A DNA stretch of 64,000 nucleotides from Neonectria sp. B-13 (lineage: Eukaryota > Ascomycota > Sordariomycetes > Hypocreales > Nectriaceae), in the NCBI GenBank assembly GCA_002682825.1, contig NOKP01000006.1, forward strand, positions 930,001 to 994,000. The letters are read 5' to 3'. The translations under genes were made by a program, and so were the position numbers. Positions 35,199-48,346 of the stretch are shown here, piece by piece (positions within the stretch are counted from its first letter, which is position 1; the number at the start of each line of letters is the position of its first letter). The notes beneath the pieces were generated by a model, which searched no databases, had not been told where the DNA came from, and saw only the letters and a program-made list of their open reading frames with translations.

Positions 35199-36630
35199 AC
35201 CGTACAAGTGGGAAGCATGTAGTGATTTGCGAGAAGGACTCTGAAAAACGACTCTCCTCTTGTTTATATATAGGGTAACCCAAAATGAAACGTGAATGTA
35301 TCTTGGTCGTGTCGTTTATGGACATTGGTTCAGCATCAATTTATTAGGCATCTTGTGTGAACCAACTTGATATCGATGATAATTTTTTGGGCAACCAGAT
35401 GATTCAGCGGGCAGTATACTTCGTAGTCCTGGCGAAAACAATGAGCAGGCGTGGTGGCAGCCGTCATTGCCCCAGATAACCAGCCAGATTCATCCACTCA
35501 CCCATTATCTTGTTAGGCCGCGTGTCAATACTTCAATGGGTGCAGTCATCCATCCCAGCCCCGAATATGCAAAAGAGTAGCAGCCGCAACGGGGGCCCTG
35601 AGACAATTGAAAAGTGCTCATTCGCTGGCAAGTCTGCAAGATCCCTCGATCGATGCCGAGCATATTGTGGCTGATCACGAACGGGGGTTTGTCGAACGCA
35701 ACGATTTCTCCCAAATTCCAAGACAAGCCTCGGAATGCCGATCAAGGGTCCAGGCAAGGCAATCGACTCAATGGAACCGCTCCGATCGTCTCCGCAAGGC
35801 GATCTAGTTTTGACCCCGTGGAGTCGCGTGCACCAATATAGCTTGGCCGCTCATCAATTGCCTGTTTACGCCTCGCATTTTCCTGCTCCGGTTTTCTCCC
35901 TGCCGAGCTGCGTCACTCGCCACCTTGTGGCTCAGCAGGTTTGGCTTAGTTCCCTGTTCTCCCCCGGGGAGGGCGCCGGCGCAGTTAGTAAGTAGGCGCT
36001 GGTGACCGCTGAACGGGATCCCTGAGGCCCGGGCCAATGGGGGCGTGGCAAATCGCTTTTCAAATTCCGAGGCTTTCTCGCGGTGTCGCTCGCGCCATGC
36101 TGCATGGGGCTAGGATGTAGCCCAAGCAGGACTAGCCGGAATGGTGCACGCGCTCGGGCCAGGTAGCCGACGGGCTCCGAAGGGGGCGGCCGGAGATAGC
36201 GACTTTTCCTTCACATGCGGCGAAACAAATTTATCCAGAGGCATCGCGCTCCAGAATAAAGGCCGCACGCACGCACGCACGGCACGCAACCACCTTTACA
36301 CATCCCCGCCTCTCTTGCTGTCGATCGTCGTCGTTTCCGTCTTGTTCTGGGGCATCATTCACAAACGGGTTTCTTTCTTCTTCTCTGTCGTTGCCGATCA
36401 AAGCAGTCTTCCCGGGGGTTACAGCTCGGCTACTGTACCTACCTAAGGTCCAAAAAAGTCTGTCTGACTCCGACAGCTTCATCCAAAACCTTCCCTCATT
36501 CACCAACTCAACTCTTCCTCATCCTCCTAAAAAACCTACTCCTGCTTTCCCGACGAACCCTACGAAGCCGTCCTCCCTCCTCCTCTCTCCCTCTCCGTCA
36601 TCCTTCATCCCTCATCCGCCACCCGCCATC
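35199..36630. other. Intergenic region upstream of the Ups2-type gene
   Basis: About 1.4 kb without a supported gene. There is a short CACG tandem run at 36265-36283. The 100 bp before 36631 is C/T-rich (CTCCTCTCTCCCTCTCCG-like), as in a fungal 5' UTR. Confidence 0.45.
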
Positions 36631-37194
36631 ATGAAGGTCTTCTCCAACACCGTCACCTACGACTACTCGTGGGACGAGGTCTCGACCGCCAACTGGCGCA
36701 AGTACGGTCCCTGGAACAACAAGTCAGAGCACGTCATTGCCGTCGACACCATCGCCCGCGAGCTCAACCCCGAGACCGGTATTCTGCGCACCGAGCGCCT
36801 CATCACCTGCAAGCAATCAGCTCCTGATTGGATAAAGACCATTGTCGGTCATGGCATGGAGGAGCAGCACGTCTACGAGGCCAGCTACGTCGACCCGGCA
36901 AACAAGACCGTCACCATGGTCAGCCAGAACCTGACCTGGAGCAACCTCGTCAACGTCCAAGAGGAGGTCATCTACCGGCCCTTTGGCGACCACCAGACCC
37001 AGTTCATCCAGACGGCGAACATCACCGCCCTTTGCGGCGGCTGGCAGCGCATTAAGAACAGCATTGAGGATACTCTCGTGCACCGCTTCAAGGAGAACGC
37101 CGTCAAGGGCCGCGAGGGTTTTGAGCGCGTCCTCGAGATGAGCCGCAAGGTCTTTGCCGAGGAGAAGGAGCGCCAGCAGCAGATGGTGATGTGA
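36631..37194 (+). CDS. UPS2: PRELI/MSF1 domain protein, Ups2-type
   Basis: An intronless 187-aa protein consisting almost entirely of a PRELI/MSF1 domain. It begins MKVFSNTVTYDYSWDEVSTA and shows HVIAVDTIARELNPETG and LRTERLITCKQSAPDWI, closest to the yeast Ups2/Ups3 branch. Family members act with Mdm35 in the mitochondrial intermembrane space; the Ups2 branch moves phosphatidylserine to the inner membrane for decarboxylation. The start was chosen at 36631 because it matches the family N-terminus; an upstream in-frame ATG at 36391 would add only low-complexity Pro/Ser sequence. A second PRELI gene lies at 58703-59401. Confidence 0.9.
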   Translation: MKVFSNTVTYDYSWDEVSTANWRKYGPWNNKSEHVIAVDTIARELNPETGILRTERLITCKQSAPDWIKTIVGHGMEEQHVYEASYVDPANKTVTMVSQNLTWSNLVNVQEEVIYRPFGDHQTQFIQTANITALCGGWQRIKNSIEDTLVHRFKENAVKGREGFERVLEMSRKVFAEEKERQQQMVM

Positions 37195-38525
37195 TTTGCT
37201 TCCGAGGCCCGGTCTCCGACATGACCACGCAACAACCACCACCACCACCACCACCACCAATCACCAACTCCAATGGCCGCTTCGCATCTCGACCGCGGCA
37301 GCGGATTATTGCCCAAACGACCCATCTCCACTATAACACTTGTTACGTCCACTTCACTGGAATTACGCACGACGACGATAAAGATAGGATTCTTGTACAT
37401 TGGCGCGAAAAAAGGGAGGCAGCGGGAAGAGCGTTGCATTTGAGCATTTACACAGGTCACGGCGTTTAGAGGTTCAACTTTCAAAAAGACGGAGGGATTG
37501 AGAAGAGAAAGACGAGGTTTTTCGTTGTTCTACCCTGCTTGGTTGACGAAAACCTCCACTGTTTGTTTGTTGGTTATTTTATTTCGAGGAGTTGTTCGGT
37601 TTATACCCCCGGTCTATTAGACAGTCTACAAGCAACCTGGGCCCTCGTTGGGGAGTCTGTTCCCGGGCCCGATATGCCTAGAACGGGCTTTTATTGATAG
37701 AGTCACGATTAGAAAGTTATTCAATGAAGATGAAGAGGACAGCTAGATGAATTCCCAATCACCTCATCTCACCTCATCTCACCTTAACCTTGATGCCATT
37801 GTCCCTTGGTTTGTGATGTGTGCCAGCCTGCGGGGTATGCTTTCTTTGTCCCTTGGATACTGACAAACAATGACTCAATCCCTTGACATTCATCTCTGTG
37901 CATGAGCTCGATAAAGGCCTTGACCGCCTGTCAACGTTATCAGCATCAATCTGTCCGTGTGCACTGGCTCACAGCTGTCGTGTGCTCCAGAGCTAGCCCG
38001 GCCCACATAATGCGGAGAAGCAAAACCGTTGCGGGGAGAAGGCTGGGTTAAGATTTGGAGCCGATGGTCGGCTGGGAGGAGGTACGTACCTGGCTTAGCT
38101 CGCCTTTGTCCCGGCAGGACCTCCGGAGGGTGGCATCGGACTGGCCGAGCATTCGGCTGTATTCGTAGGTTTTGCGCTTCTAGCCGGGAGCTGTGAGACC
38201 GTGTTTGTTGGCTATGCTTTCATGCCTCGGTGAGCTGTGGGGACGGCTCGGCATGTGTGGACCGTGCGTGCGCTTGGTACCGGCACTGCGGATGGAGACG
38301 ACAATGAAGATGAGAGTTGATTGATAACAACCTATAGCAATTTACGGTGATGCTTGATCCCTTACTTGGACGAAGAGGAGACCTGGGGCAGCTCGTGCCT
38401 GGTACTAAGGGCTCATGCCTATTCCGACCCTTTAGCCTTGCTTGTCCTGAATATTCGTCCTTCTGCCACAACCTTCGAACTCCCATGGACGACTATGGGT
38501 GACTCGTGACTCTGGACGACATCAC
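37195..38525. other. Intergenic region with simple repeats
   Basis: No supported gene. A CCA microsatellite lies at 37234-37259, in the 3' UTR of the Ups2-type gene. A 10-bp ACCTCATCTC tandem lies at 37761-37785. Terminal exons of the minus-strand gene at 38526-39500 may extend into this region because a GTGAGT donor occurs near its apparent stop. Confidence 0.45.
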
Positions 38526-38978
38526 TCACCACAAGCCCAGTCCTTCTCCAACACCACCAGCGCGCTCTCTCGCCATGAGGATATCATCACAGAAGCTAGC
38601 CAAGACGCTCTCCAGCTGCCCCTCTCTCCTAATCTCCCATCCGTCTGGCTGAGCCGCCCGCGAAGCGACATGCCACAGGATAAAAGCCTGCCTCTCTCTC
38701 AACGCCTCGCCCACAATCGGGGCTCGCATGTCAAACGCCGCTTCGTGGAATCGTCGAACCGTCTCCCTACAGCGTCGCATCGCGCTCACGGCCGACTCCC
38801 GGAGCGCCGAGCACTTGTAGGCCGGCATCAGGTCCGGACGCGGCTGGTGCACCTCCTCCTGCAGCAAGCCTATGACCCGGAACTCCTTAAGCGCGCGGGC
38901 CGCGCGGTCGTGCTGGTCACGGATGAGGACGCTGGTTGTGTGTGTGGCCATCAATGCCGCCTGGGCGTCCTCGGCGTG
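38526..38978 (-). CDS. Unknown protein, C-terminal part after an in-frame TAG
   Basis: This is the continuation, in the same frame, of the reading frame 39500-38979. It begins HAEDAQAALMATHTTSVLIR and proceeds through a probable long helix (DQHDRAARALKEFRVIGLLQ) and a Cys-poor helical region. A GTGAGT donor overlaps the apparent end near 38530, so a further 3' exon is possible. No family was recognised. Confidence 0.5.
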   Translation of the reverse strand, partial: HAEDAQAALMATHTTSVLIRDQHDRAARALKEFRVIGLLQEEVHQPRPDLMPAYKCSALRESAVSAMRRCRETVRRFHEAAFDMRAPIVGEALRERQAFILWHVASRAAQPDGWEIRREGQLESVLASFCDDILMARERAGGVGEGLGLW

Positions 38979-39500
38979 CTAGGCCTGCAGGGCGGTTTCG
39001 AGCTGGGCGCGGAGGAGGCGGATGTGCATGCGCTTCAGGACTGTGTTGCGCACCGCGGCCAGGAAGTCGTGCTTGGAGATGAGACGCGGATCGGTGCCGG
39101 GGACTTGGGGAGTCGTCGTGAAGGCGAGATGGAGCTCCCAGGTGCGATGGATGACTCGCAGCGATATCTCGCCAAACTTGCGGAGGAGCACCGTAGGAAC
39201 GCCATGGATCTGCTCGCCGCTTCCCTCGCCGTGGTAAGCGGTGTGTATCTCGCGGCAGATGGGCAGGATGCGCTCTCGCATGCCGGCGTCGTTGAGATCG
39301 GGGGCGTCACGAAGGGCGTCCCAGAGGGCGGTGTCGCGGCTGCGGACGTGGCGGAACCGAAGCATAAAGGGCTCCGGCATGGGTGAGCTTGTCCGACCTG
39401 GTCTGCCGTTTGAGTACCATGGTGGCACACAGGTGTCCAGGTGCGTGGGGAGTTCCTTGAGGGCTGCCATCGTGCCCGAGTGGAATTGGGTTGCGAGCAT
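38979..39500 (-). CDS. Unknown protein, N-terminal part ending at an in-frame TAG
   Basis: Starts MLATQFHSGTMAALKELPTH at 39500 and runs 173 codons to TAG 38981-38979. It contains RFRHVRSRDTALWDALRDAP, EQIHGVPTVLLRKFGEISLR and RVIHRTWELHLAF, then a helix RMHIRLLRAQLETALQA that ends exactly at the stop. The same helical register resumes after the TAG (HAEDAQAAL). No donor/acceptor pair removes the stop. It is either a gene broken by one nonsense codon or a stop that is recoded or read through. No domain was recognised. Confidence 0.55.
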   Translation of the reverse strand: MLATQFHSGTMAALKELPTHLDTCVPPWYSNGRPGRTSSPMPEPFMLRFRHVRSRDTALWDALRDAPDLNDAGMRERILPICREIHTAYHGEGSGEQIHGVPTVLLRKFGEISLRVIHRTWELHLAFTTTPQVPGTDPRLISKHDFLAAVRNTVLKRMHIRLLRAQLETALQA

Positions 39501-40275
39501 GAAATGTAAGTTGTGAAGCTTGATGGTGTGAGGAGAGCGATGAAAGGAACCTCGAGTCACTTATATACTGAAGGCAAGTCCAGAAAAACGTAGAGTTTGA
39601 GTCCAGGCGTATTGATATCCCCATTATCCTGAGCGACCATTCACTTCGCGTTAGATCATTGAACACTGGGTATTATGGTACAACCGGAAGATGTCTTAGC
39701 GGAGGTTCTTGGCCGTTGGTAAAGATGCAATCGCCGTGTTGATGCTCGTTTGCGGTGCGTCAAACGCGATGTTATCAGCTTCCTAGGTCAAGGTAGGTGG
39801 TGTTCATGTCCACGAGGAAAGGCGAGTTCGGACGACGAATCAAAGGGTATCATTTAAAACTCCAGTCTAGCGTTTCAAAGGCTTTGGACCTTCCGCCGAC
39901 TACGTCAAACATTGTTGCCAACCTGCACATCGGGCGCCGTTCCTGACTAACTGGTTGCTACTGACTGCTCCGGTCAATTGGCTCCGGTCCAGTCGTGCTT
40001 GGGACAGCTCTTTCCATCGATGCGACCCAGCATTTTCCAAAGACCTAGAATCTTCCAGAGACTGCCGGCAGGAATAGCCTTGTAGAGACGCCGGGCGGAT
40101 GGCCAGACCTCCAGTCGTAGGCTAGTGATGCTGCTCTGTGGAAATTCCCGCCCGCCGATGGCCATGTTCCCAAGACTGTTTACCCGACCACTCTCAAGAC
40201 GGGAGGGGGAAAGCAATTGGAGCAAGAGACGGCGGTTTCTTCACTAGCCCTACCAGCTGACATCGCCATGCGTCT
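39501..40275. other. Intergenic region
   Basis: This is upstream of the unknown gene at 39500 and 3' of dynactin p25. No gene is recognised. Confidence 0.45.
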
Positions 40276-40941
40276 TCACGAAGCTGGCGGCTGGGGATTG
40301 TTGCCTACCGTCTTGTAGAGATCCCTCAGCTCGAACTCATCATGTCCGCCCTCGGGTATCTCCCCCACCACCTTGGCGGGCTGTCCAGCCACGATGGAGA
40401 AGCTCGGTATCACCATGGTCGGCGGGATCACCGTGCCGTCGAGGATCTTGACGTAGTCCTTGATGATGGCGAACTCGCCGACGGTGCACCCCTTGCCGAT
40501 GTGCACGTGGTTGCCCACGCTCGCGGCCTGCACGATGGTGCCCTGGCCGACGAAGACGTGGTCGCCCAAGCGCAGCGGCATGAAGGTGTAGGCGCCCTTG
40601 TAGATGCGGCCCGGCGGGCGCAGCAGCGCGCCGCGCGCGAGGAAGCAGTAGCGGCCGATGGCGACGGCGGTGGTGTTGACGGGGGCGGCGCCGGAGGTGG
40701 ACGAGGAGGGCGAGGGCGCGGTGCGGGCGAGGTCGCCGCGGATCATGACGTCGGGCTGGATGACGGTCTTGCCGCCGAGCATGATGTTCTGCGTGCCGAC
40801 GAGGACGGCCTTGCGGGCGACCTTGTTGCCGGTGTCCTGGGGGTTTTGTGTCAGTCTGGGGGCAGAGCAAAGCTGGGGACGCGGCATGCGACGGTGGCTT
40901 ACAGTCTCGATGTACTCGCCCTTGGCCGGGCGGCGCGACAT
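40276..40941 (-). CDS. Dynactin subunit p25 (DCTN5-like)
   Basis: Pointed-end subunit of dynactin, the adaptor for dynein-driven early endosome and nuclear movement along hyphal microtubules. Exons 40941-40903 and 40836-40276 give 199 aa. The N-terminus MSRRPAKGEYIETDTGNKVA is diagnostic. A left-handed beta-helix of hexapeptide repeats follows: LVGTQNIMLGGKTVIQPDVM, VAIGRYCFLARGALLRPP, LGDHVFVGQGTIVQAASVGN and VHIGKGCTVGEFAIIKDYVK. The 66-nt intron is a multiple of three without stops, so it reads through and can be mistaken for coding. A low-complexity Ala/Ser/Pro insertion after RGDLART is typical of filamentous fungi. GC content is very high. Confidence 0.93.
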   Translation of the reverse strand: MSRRPAKGEYIETVSHRRMPRPQLCSAPRLTQNPQDTGNKVARKAVLVGTQNIMLGGKTVIQPDVMIRGDLARTAPSPSSSTSGAAPVNTTAVAIGRYCFLARGALLRPPGRIYKGAYTFMPLRLGDHVFVGQGTIVQAASVGNHVHIGKGCTVGEFAIIKDYVKILDGTVIPPTMVIPSFSIVAGQPAKVVGEIPEGGHDEFELRDLYKTVGNNPQPPAS

Positions 40942-41683
40942 GTTGGGCGGCCGGTTTGGTGGAGGGTTGTCGGTGGCCGTTGACGGAGCGGGCGGTGGAG
41001 AGTCGTGAAAGCTGGCTTGTCGCTGGCGGACCGAAAGGTGATGGTGGGGCCGTATTTTCGGCCCAGGCGCCTCTCCGCCACAACACCAACGGCGGCTGCT
41101 TGACTGGAGATCACCGGGCAGACAGTAGATGCGAGAGCATTGATTGGTTACTTTGGGGTATTTGATTGGATGGTAAGTTGGTTTTCGACAGTTAATCTGC
41201 GTCGTCCACGTAGGGCCGCATGGAGTGTTGGTGCGACTTCAAGCTTAGCCGCCACGGTTGAAGACCAACTCGGGTGGATGTGGACGGCACACTCATTGCC
41301 GTTGACGACAAATGGGTCAATGGATATTCGTACCCAGTTCTGGGCCAGCGCGTCCCAGCAGCCCGGAACGCCTTGCAAGACATGCAGAGGTGAGGCCAGA
41401 GAAGGATCAAGAACAGGCCATGCAGCAGCACCGCCATTTGCAAACAACCAACAAGCCGGAGCGGTGTCTCATCTCCATTCTACATGTGAACCAACATGGC
41501 AAGCACCTCGGCTCCAACAGCGAGCAGCAAGGCATCCACCCTCGCTCTTGTTGGGGCAGGTGGAGTGGGGGGGTTGGAGTGACACGGCCTACGACTATTG
41601 ACTCGGGTATTGAGTTGATTGCCTTGCATGCAGCGGTTCCATGTGGATGTTGCACCGCACCGACTATCGACGTTGAAGAAGCG

Positions 41684-41709
41684 TTGGACGATGGACGATG
41701 GACGATGGG
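41684..41709. repeat. 7-bp tandem repeat (GGACGAT)x3
   Basis: Three consecutive copies of the 7-bp unit GGACGAT with partial flanks. Confidence 0.7.
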
Positions 41710-42998
41710 ATGTGACTCTGGTGTGACTTTGCCAAGAGCCCAGCTGCGGCTTGGGCTAACACCGAGGCGAGGATGGAAGCCTCACCGGCTTGGTCACGGT
41801 GGGAATTGCTACGGGATATCGACGAATACTACCTAATCCAGCCATGTTCCCTACATACGAGACCGCAACTGCCATGACTTACTGATGAGCTCAATGTACT
41901 AGTTAGATAGTTACCCGCCCCAATTTTAGAAACCTCTTTCCAGCCGTCCGCCGTCCTATCCGCCCAGGCCAAGTCGCACACTCCTCCGCCTAGCCCGCCA
42001 CTCAGCACCACCGGCCTCCCACCCTGGTCGCCCCGTGCCGCAGCCCATTCCGTGAGGCTATCCCCCAATTGTCGATGCCTCTCGGGGGCAAGGAGAGTCT
42101 CCCCAACGCCCCGTCCAACCACCGCTCCGCGCCTGGGACATCTAGACGCGCCCACACCATCTTTTTTCCCTCCCACTTGTGTCAGTCGTGCTGCGTGTGT
42201 TTTTCTCCCTTTCGCGGCTTGTACGAGGTGCTCTGCAATAGCTGCGCAGTTAATTTCCCGAATATTCCGCCATGCAGCCGTGCGGGGAAGTGGAAGGGAG
42301 GGAGGGAAGGGAGATGAAGCTCGAGCTTCGTCTCTCTGTTTAGGTTTGCTTTTTCTTTGGGAGAAAGGAGAAGGACGACACCCAGAGCAGTATAGTCCAG
42401 TCTCAATTAGACCCGGCTTCGTGCAGTCGCGAAACGACCGTCACTCTCGATGTTACACATGACCGCTCACTTTGCAATCAATCTGAGCGATGGCCAGTTT
42501 GGATCTTCACCTCTCGAAACCTCGCGTAAATCAGATCACCCAGGGGAGCACGCTGTCTCCCTGGCTTCCCGTCAGCTGCGCTCAGACCTCTCTCCCTTGG
42601 CGAGATACGTTAGTCAGATCCTTTGTTTTGTTCCCTGGTTGCCATCCGCCTTGTGGGGAGGGGGGAGCTTGATCCTGATCCTGGCTGCAACTGCCAACGT
42701 TCCGAGTCGCCGTAGCGGTAGCTCTAAAGCCCGGGCGTTGACGATCCTTGTTTGCGGGAAGGGGCCAGACCGGAAATCGGAACATGTTTGCGTTTTGGGC
42801 TGTTTCCGTCTGCGTTCTCTCTCTCCGCCTTCTGTTCCCTCCCTCCTTGTTATGATCTGCATTAATGATTAAATGTGCACGTTTTGTATTCGTCCACAGT
42901 CAGTCGAGTCGGGAAAAGGAAGAAAAAAAAGTGGCGGCCAAACTCGCAAATCACGACCCCTGCTTGCCCAATTGCTGACCTACAGGACAACATCCGCG

Positions 42999-43028
42999 CG
43001 GCGGCCAAGGGCGGCCAAGGGCGGCCAA
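42999..43028. repeat. 10-bp tandem repeat (GCGGCCAAGG)
   Basis: Two full and one partial copy of GCGGCCAAGG. Confidence 0.7.
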
Positions 43029-44966
43029 GACGCGGGATGAAAAATCTAGATGCATTAATCCTTGGCCGGGAAGCCCACGGCACCCTCGCGCGGCACGGAG
43101 TCTTGGCTCCGTCGCTTGTTGTTCGCTTGTAGTGTTGGTTGGCGATGCGAAATCCAAAAGAGGGGAAGACAACCAACGTGCAGAAGAAGGGCGGGTGCTT
43201 CCCAGAATGGAAGCTACTACCTACGAATAGATTTAGACAACTTGGCTAATGTGGATGGATGGATGGATGGGTGGCTCTGCTGCCTCTTCGATCAGCCTTA
43301 CCACAGTATCATCAGCATGATCATCGACATGACGGCGGGATAGAATCGGCAGGATCACCAGCCGTTCGGGACAGTGCAGTTCCGTCTGCTGCGCCGGCTG
43401 TTCAGGCGGCTCCGCGTGAGAAAGTACCTAGCGTCGTCGAATCTCATCTGCTGAGCGGATACCTGCTCGAGGCATTACCTGGTTGTGCATGCTTCATTCT
43501 CGCAGTTCTTACTCAGCGCCCAGTGCACACAAAACGCCAACACACAAATCCAGACAGAGAGAGCACCCACTCACAACGCATCAGATGCACAAACCACATG
43601 GGGAAACGGCGAAGACGCCAAAGAAAAAAGAAAGTTTAGAGAGAAAAAGAACTAGGCGAACCATCGAGAACCCTCAATTGTCTCACCATGGGCAGCAGAT
43701 ATGACCAGGGCTAGGTCTCCCAGCTCCTCCTCGCTGAGAGACCGCGGGGCTTATTCAGTCTCACGGCCCGCAACCGACGGCTTCTCCAGCCGAAGTCATC
43801 CAGACTCCACAGCAATCCATCCTGTTTCTGGTTTCCCAGCCTCTCCCTCCAACCCTGGATCCCTACCCACCGCAGAACGCAACCTGGGCGGGGGGGCAGG
43901 CGGCCGGACGCCGTATTCTTCTTCTTCTCCTTCACCTCTCAGGCTCTCTCCTCTCTCAGCTTCCGCATCGCGCTAGGGCCGCGTCCAACGCGGCCGTCCG
44001 GCCACGAGGCGCTGCGTCTTCCCACTCAAGACTTTCCGCTCCGAAGCGACCCCCGGTCCTGCATGCAGGCGGGCCTCCTTTTGGGTCTCTCTGTTTTCTT
44101 CTCGTCTCTTTCTCTGTGTTTTTTTTGGTTTGGTGTGCAGGGTTCTGGCGGGCCACGGTCAACCCTGGGGCCGGGTCCTCTTAGAGCCGTCGTGGCTATT
44201 CCAATCTCACTCGCTCTACCTCCCTCCAGCAAGCGCTCATCTATTTTCCTCGTCGGCCGCGGGCGGGCCAAGCCGGGCGTAGTCCTTGGGCTTACTTCGC
44301 AGTTGACGTTGATTCCATCCCGTAGTCATGGTCTCCGTGTGTCATGTTTCGTAGGATCCGTCTCAACTGTCAAGAGCCAAACCGATATAAAGCCACTTGC
44401 GAGGCCCCTTACATGGCTTCTCTCCTTGCATCGCTCACCCACAGTCGCAATTCACACCTCGTCCAAACCACACCAGGCCAAAGACAGAAACAGACCGACT
44501 CCGTGCACTAGACCATCTCACACACCCTCGGCCGCATCATCCTGACCACCCTCCACTACGGCCTGTCTTCGATTCCCCGCTTCTGCACATCACCGCAACT
44601 GCGACCCTTCTGCTATTAAGCGCCCTGGTGGACACGCCCCGGCCACTGCCATCCCCTGCTCCTTGCGGTTATTATTAGCTTGCCGCCACCACCGTTGGCT
44701 TGCCGCGTCGCTGTTATATCACCTCGCGCTCTTCCTCGTTGCTTCTCTCGATTCCTGTTGCTCGTTACACTCCCTAAGGTCTTTCGAACGCTCTTCTGTT
44801 TCTTACTCGGTTGGTTCACTGTTCAGGACATTGAGAAATCTTCCTTCCGCCTCTACGAACTTTGAGAATCTTCAACTTCTATTCTCATCTCCATTCTTAT
44901 ACACACACATCAACAATCCCCACACATAACAGCCACTCATATCACAACTCACACGTAATCACCATC

Positions 44967-45726
44967 ATGCTCGCCAACTCTCTCCTCCTCCTGGTCTCGG
45001 CCACCTTGGCCCTGGCCTCACCTTGCGTGCGAACCTCGCCCACCCTCCCCGTCAACGGCGGTCGTAAGTCTATCTCACACTCTCACAACAACCCATAAAC
45101 TAACACCCATTCTAGCAAAGGAACTCCCGTCTCCTCCCACCGGAGTCACCCTCAAGCGCATCGCCCTCGGCTTCGGCATCCAGAACTACACCTGCGCCTC
45201 CGCCGGCTCCGATGCCACCGCCGTCGGCGCCCTCGCCATGCTCTACGACATCACCCACTTGTACCCCGGCAACGGCCGCAAGTCCCTCGACAACGACGCC
45301 TGGGCCGCCCTCAGCGCAAAGGCTCTCAACGGCCACGCTGTCCCCCTGAACCTCCTCACCGACGGCACCGGCGCCGACGCCCAGGACCCCTTCACCGCGA
45401 ACGCCGCCCTCCAGCTCAGCGGCATGGCTGACATCCCCTTCGTCGGTCACCACTACTTCAACGCCGCCGGCGTCCCTACCTTCGCCCTCAGCTCCGGCAC
45501 CCTCCTCGGCAAGAAGATCGACGGCATCAACGCTCCGGCCTCCGCCGACCCCGGCCCCGATGGCACCGGCGCCGTTGCCTGGCTCTACCTGGGCGACGCC
45601 GGCGGCAGCAGCGACGGCCTCAAGTACGTCTACCGCGTCCTTACCGCCGGTGGCAACACCCACGGCTGCACTGCTGCTGGCAAGGACAGCACCTCGTACG
45701 CCACCACGTACTGGTTCTACGGCTAG
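44967..45726 (+). CDS. Secreted DUF3455 protein
   Basis: Exons 44967-45063 and 45116-45726 give 235 aa. Residues 1-17 form a signal peptide (LANSLLLLVSATLALAS). The mature part matches the DUF3455 pattern: LPSPPTGVTLKRIALGFGIQ, NYTCASAGSDATAVGALAML, DIPFVGHHYFNAAGVPTFAL, TGAVAWLYLGDAGGSSDGLK and VYRVLTAGGNTHGC. It ends TTYWFYG, a usual C-terminus. Such proteins are often secreted in fungi and their activity is unknown; the 'malate dehydrogenase' label used in some databases is not supported by motifs. No GPI signal or membrane helix is seen. Codon use is strongly C-ending, suggesting high expression. Confidence 0.92.
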
Positions 45727-46791
45727 ACATTTGCTTCTTTCTACTTTTCCTCTCTCTCGTTTCTGTTCATATTCATATATAGAGTGGGTTCATCGGAGTT
45801 AACTTCATGGTCACGGGCGCCTCACATGTTGAAAGGCCCTATTATTCACGGTCGCTTTCTGCTTCATTTCTTTCGTCTGGCATCCTCGGGGTTTCGGCAC
45901 ACTTTATACCACGGCTTCACATAAGGGGGCGCGCTCAATCGCTTGGCTCTCACAAAAAGGCTCACACTATGCTTTTACAGCGCATACTTTACATACCTTA
46001 CTTAGATCAGGAGGTTTCCTGGAGGCGTATTAGTCTTTTTTTGCATACTTGTATTTAGGAGGTGGGGATTCGGAATTCGGCCTTGGGTTGTATCACTCAG
46101 GCCGATAAAGAGAATACAAAATCTTAAAACAACTTGCTTCCTGCTCACTTTCACTGAGCTCGTGAGAACCTTTGCATATTCCTGTTGAGAAACTATGCAT
46201 TTGAGACACACTTCTCACTTCACTAGTGTCAGGCATGTCTTGCCAAGGCCAACGAACGAAAACTAATACACCAAGGCCGACAAAGGTGGCCTCTGTAGGG
46301 AAAACCGCGCGGCTGGAAATGATGCGGCCATTTGAACGGCCATCTCATCTCCCGTCCGGAGCCTACGCACGGCACAGAGGCGGAACGGAATGAAACAGAC
46401 CAGTCACGTAGCCAGTGCAATCAAATGTTAAAAATAAAAATGAAGAAAATAGTATTCATCTCGTATCTCGTTTGGAAAGAGGCGGGGAAGAGTAGTTCTC
46501 ATCCCGCGAGTGAAAGCCTTTTGTTTGGCCCCTTCGGCCGCCTCTGGTATCCAAGTTTTCACTCAGTCTCTTCCTCTCCTATGCCTAGGCCAAGGATCAC
46601 TCGGGCGCAGCGCCTGACTTGCCCAGAGTGCCTTCGTTCTTGTTTCCACTGGGCTGTGAAACTGAAATTACCCAACCTTCTTTACCATCTCTTCCTTCGC
46701 TACCAACGCTCCCGCGTGTCCTGATGCCGTCCATTATAGGACGGCAGGCGTATCATTTATCCCAGGCACTTCAATCTCACACCACGAGCAT
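45727..46791. other. Convergent 3' intergenic region
   Basis: About 1.1 kb between the DUF3455 gene and the MAP kinase 3' ends. No gene is seen. Confidence 0.45.

Positions 46792-48346
<1,555 letters not shown>

Larger units (their letters stand above)
40942..44966. other. Gene-poor region of about 4 kb
   Basis: No recognisable gene, RNA or mobile element. Frames of 100-174 codons exist (for example 41312-41836 plus) but are of biased, unstructured composition. Short tandem repeats occur at 41684-41709 (GGACGAT), 42999-43028 (GCGGCCAAGG) and 43250-43272 (GGAT). The right end is the pyrimidine-rich leader of the secreted protein gene at 44967. Confidence 0.45.

Noticed and set aside
37234..37259. 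CCA repeat after the Ups2-type gene
   Set aside because: Simple microsatellite in the 3' UTR; no further structure.
40837..40902. Extra 22 residues in dynactin p25 by reading through the intron
   Set aside because: GTAAGC donor and CCCCAG acceptor are good, and removal restores the conserved IETDTGNKVA junction.
41312..41836. 174-codon plus-strand frame in the gene-poor region
   Set aside because: No recognisable domain, includes a tandem repeat, and no convincing promoter or splice structure.
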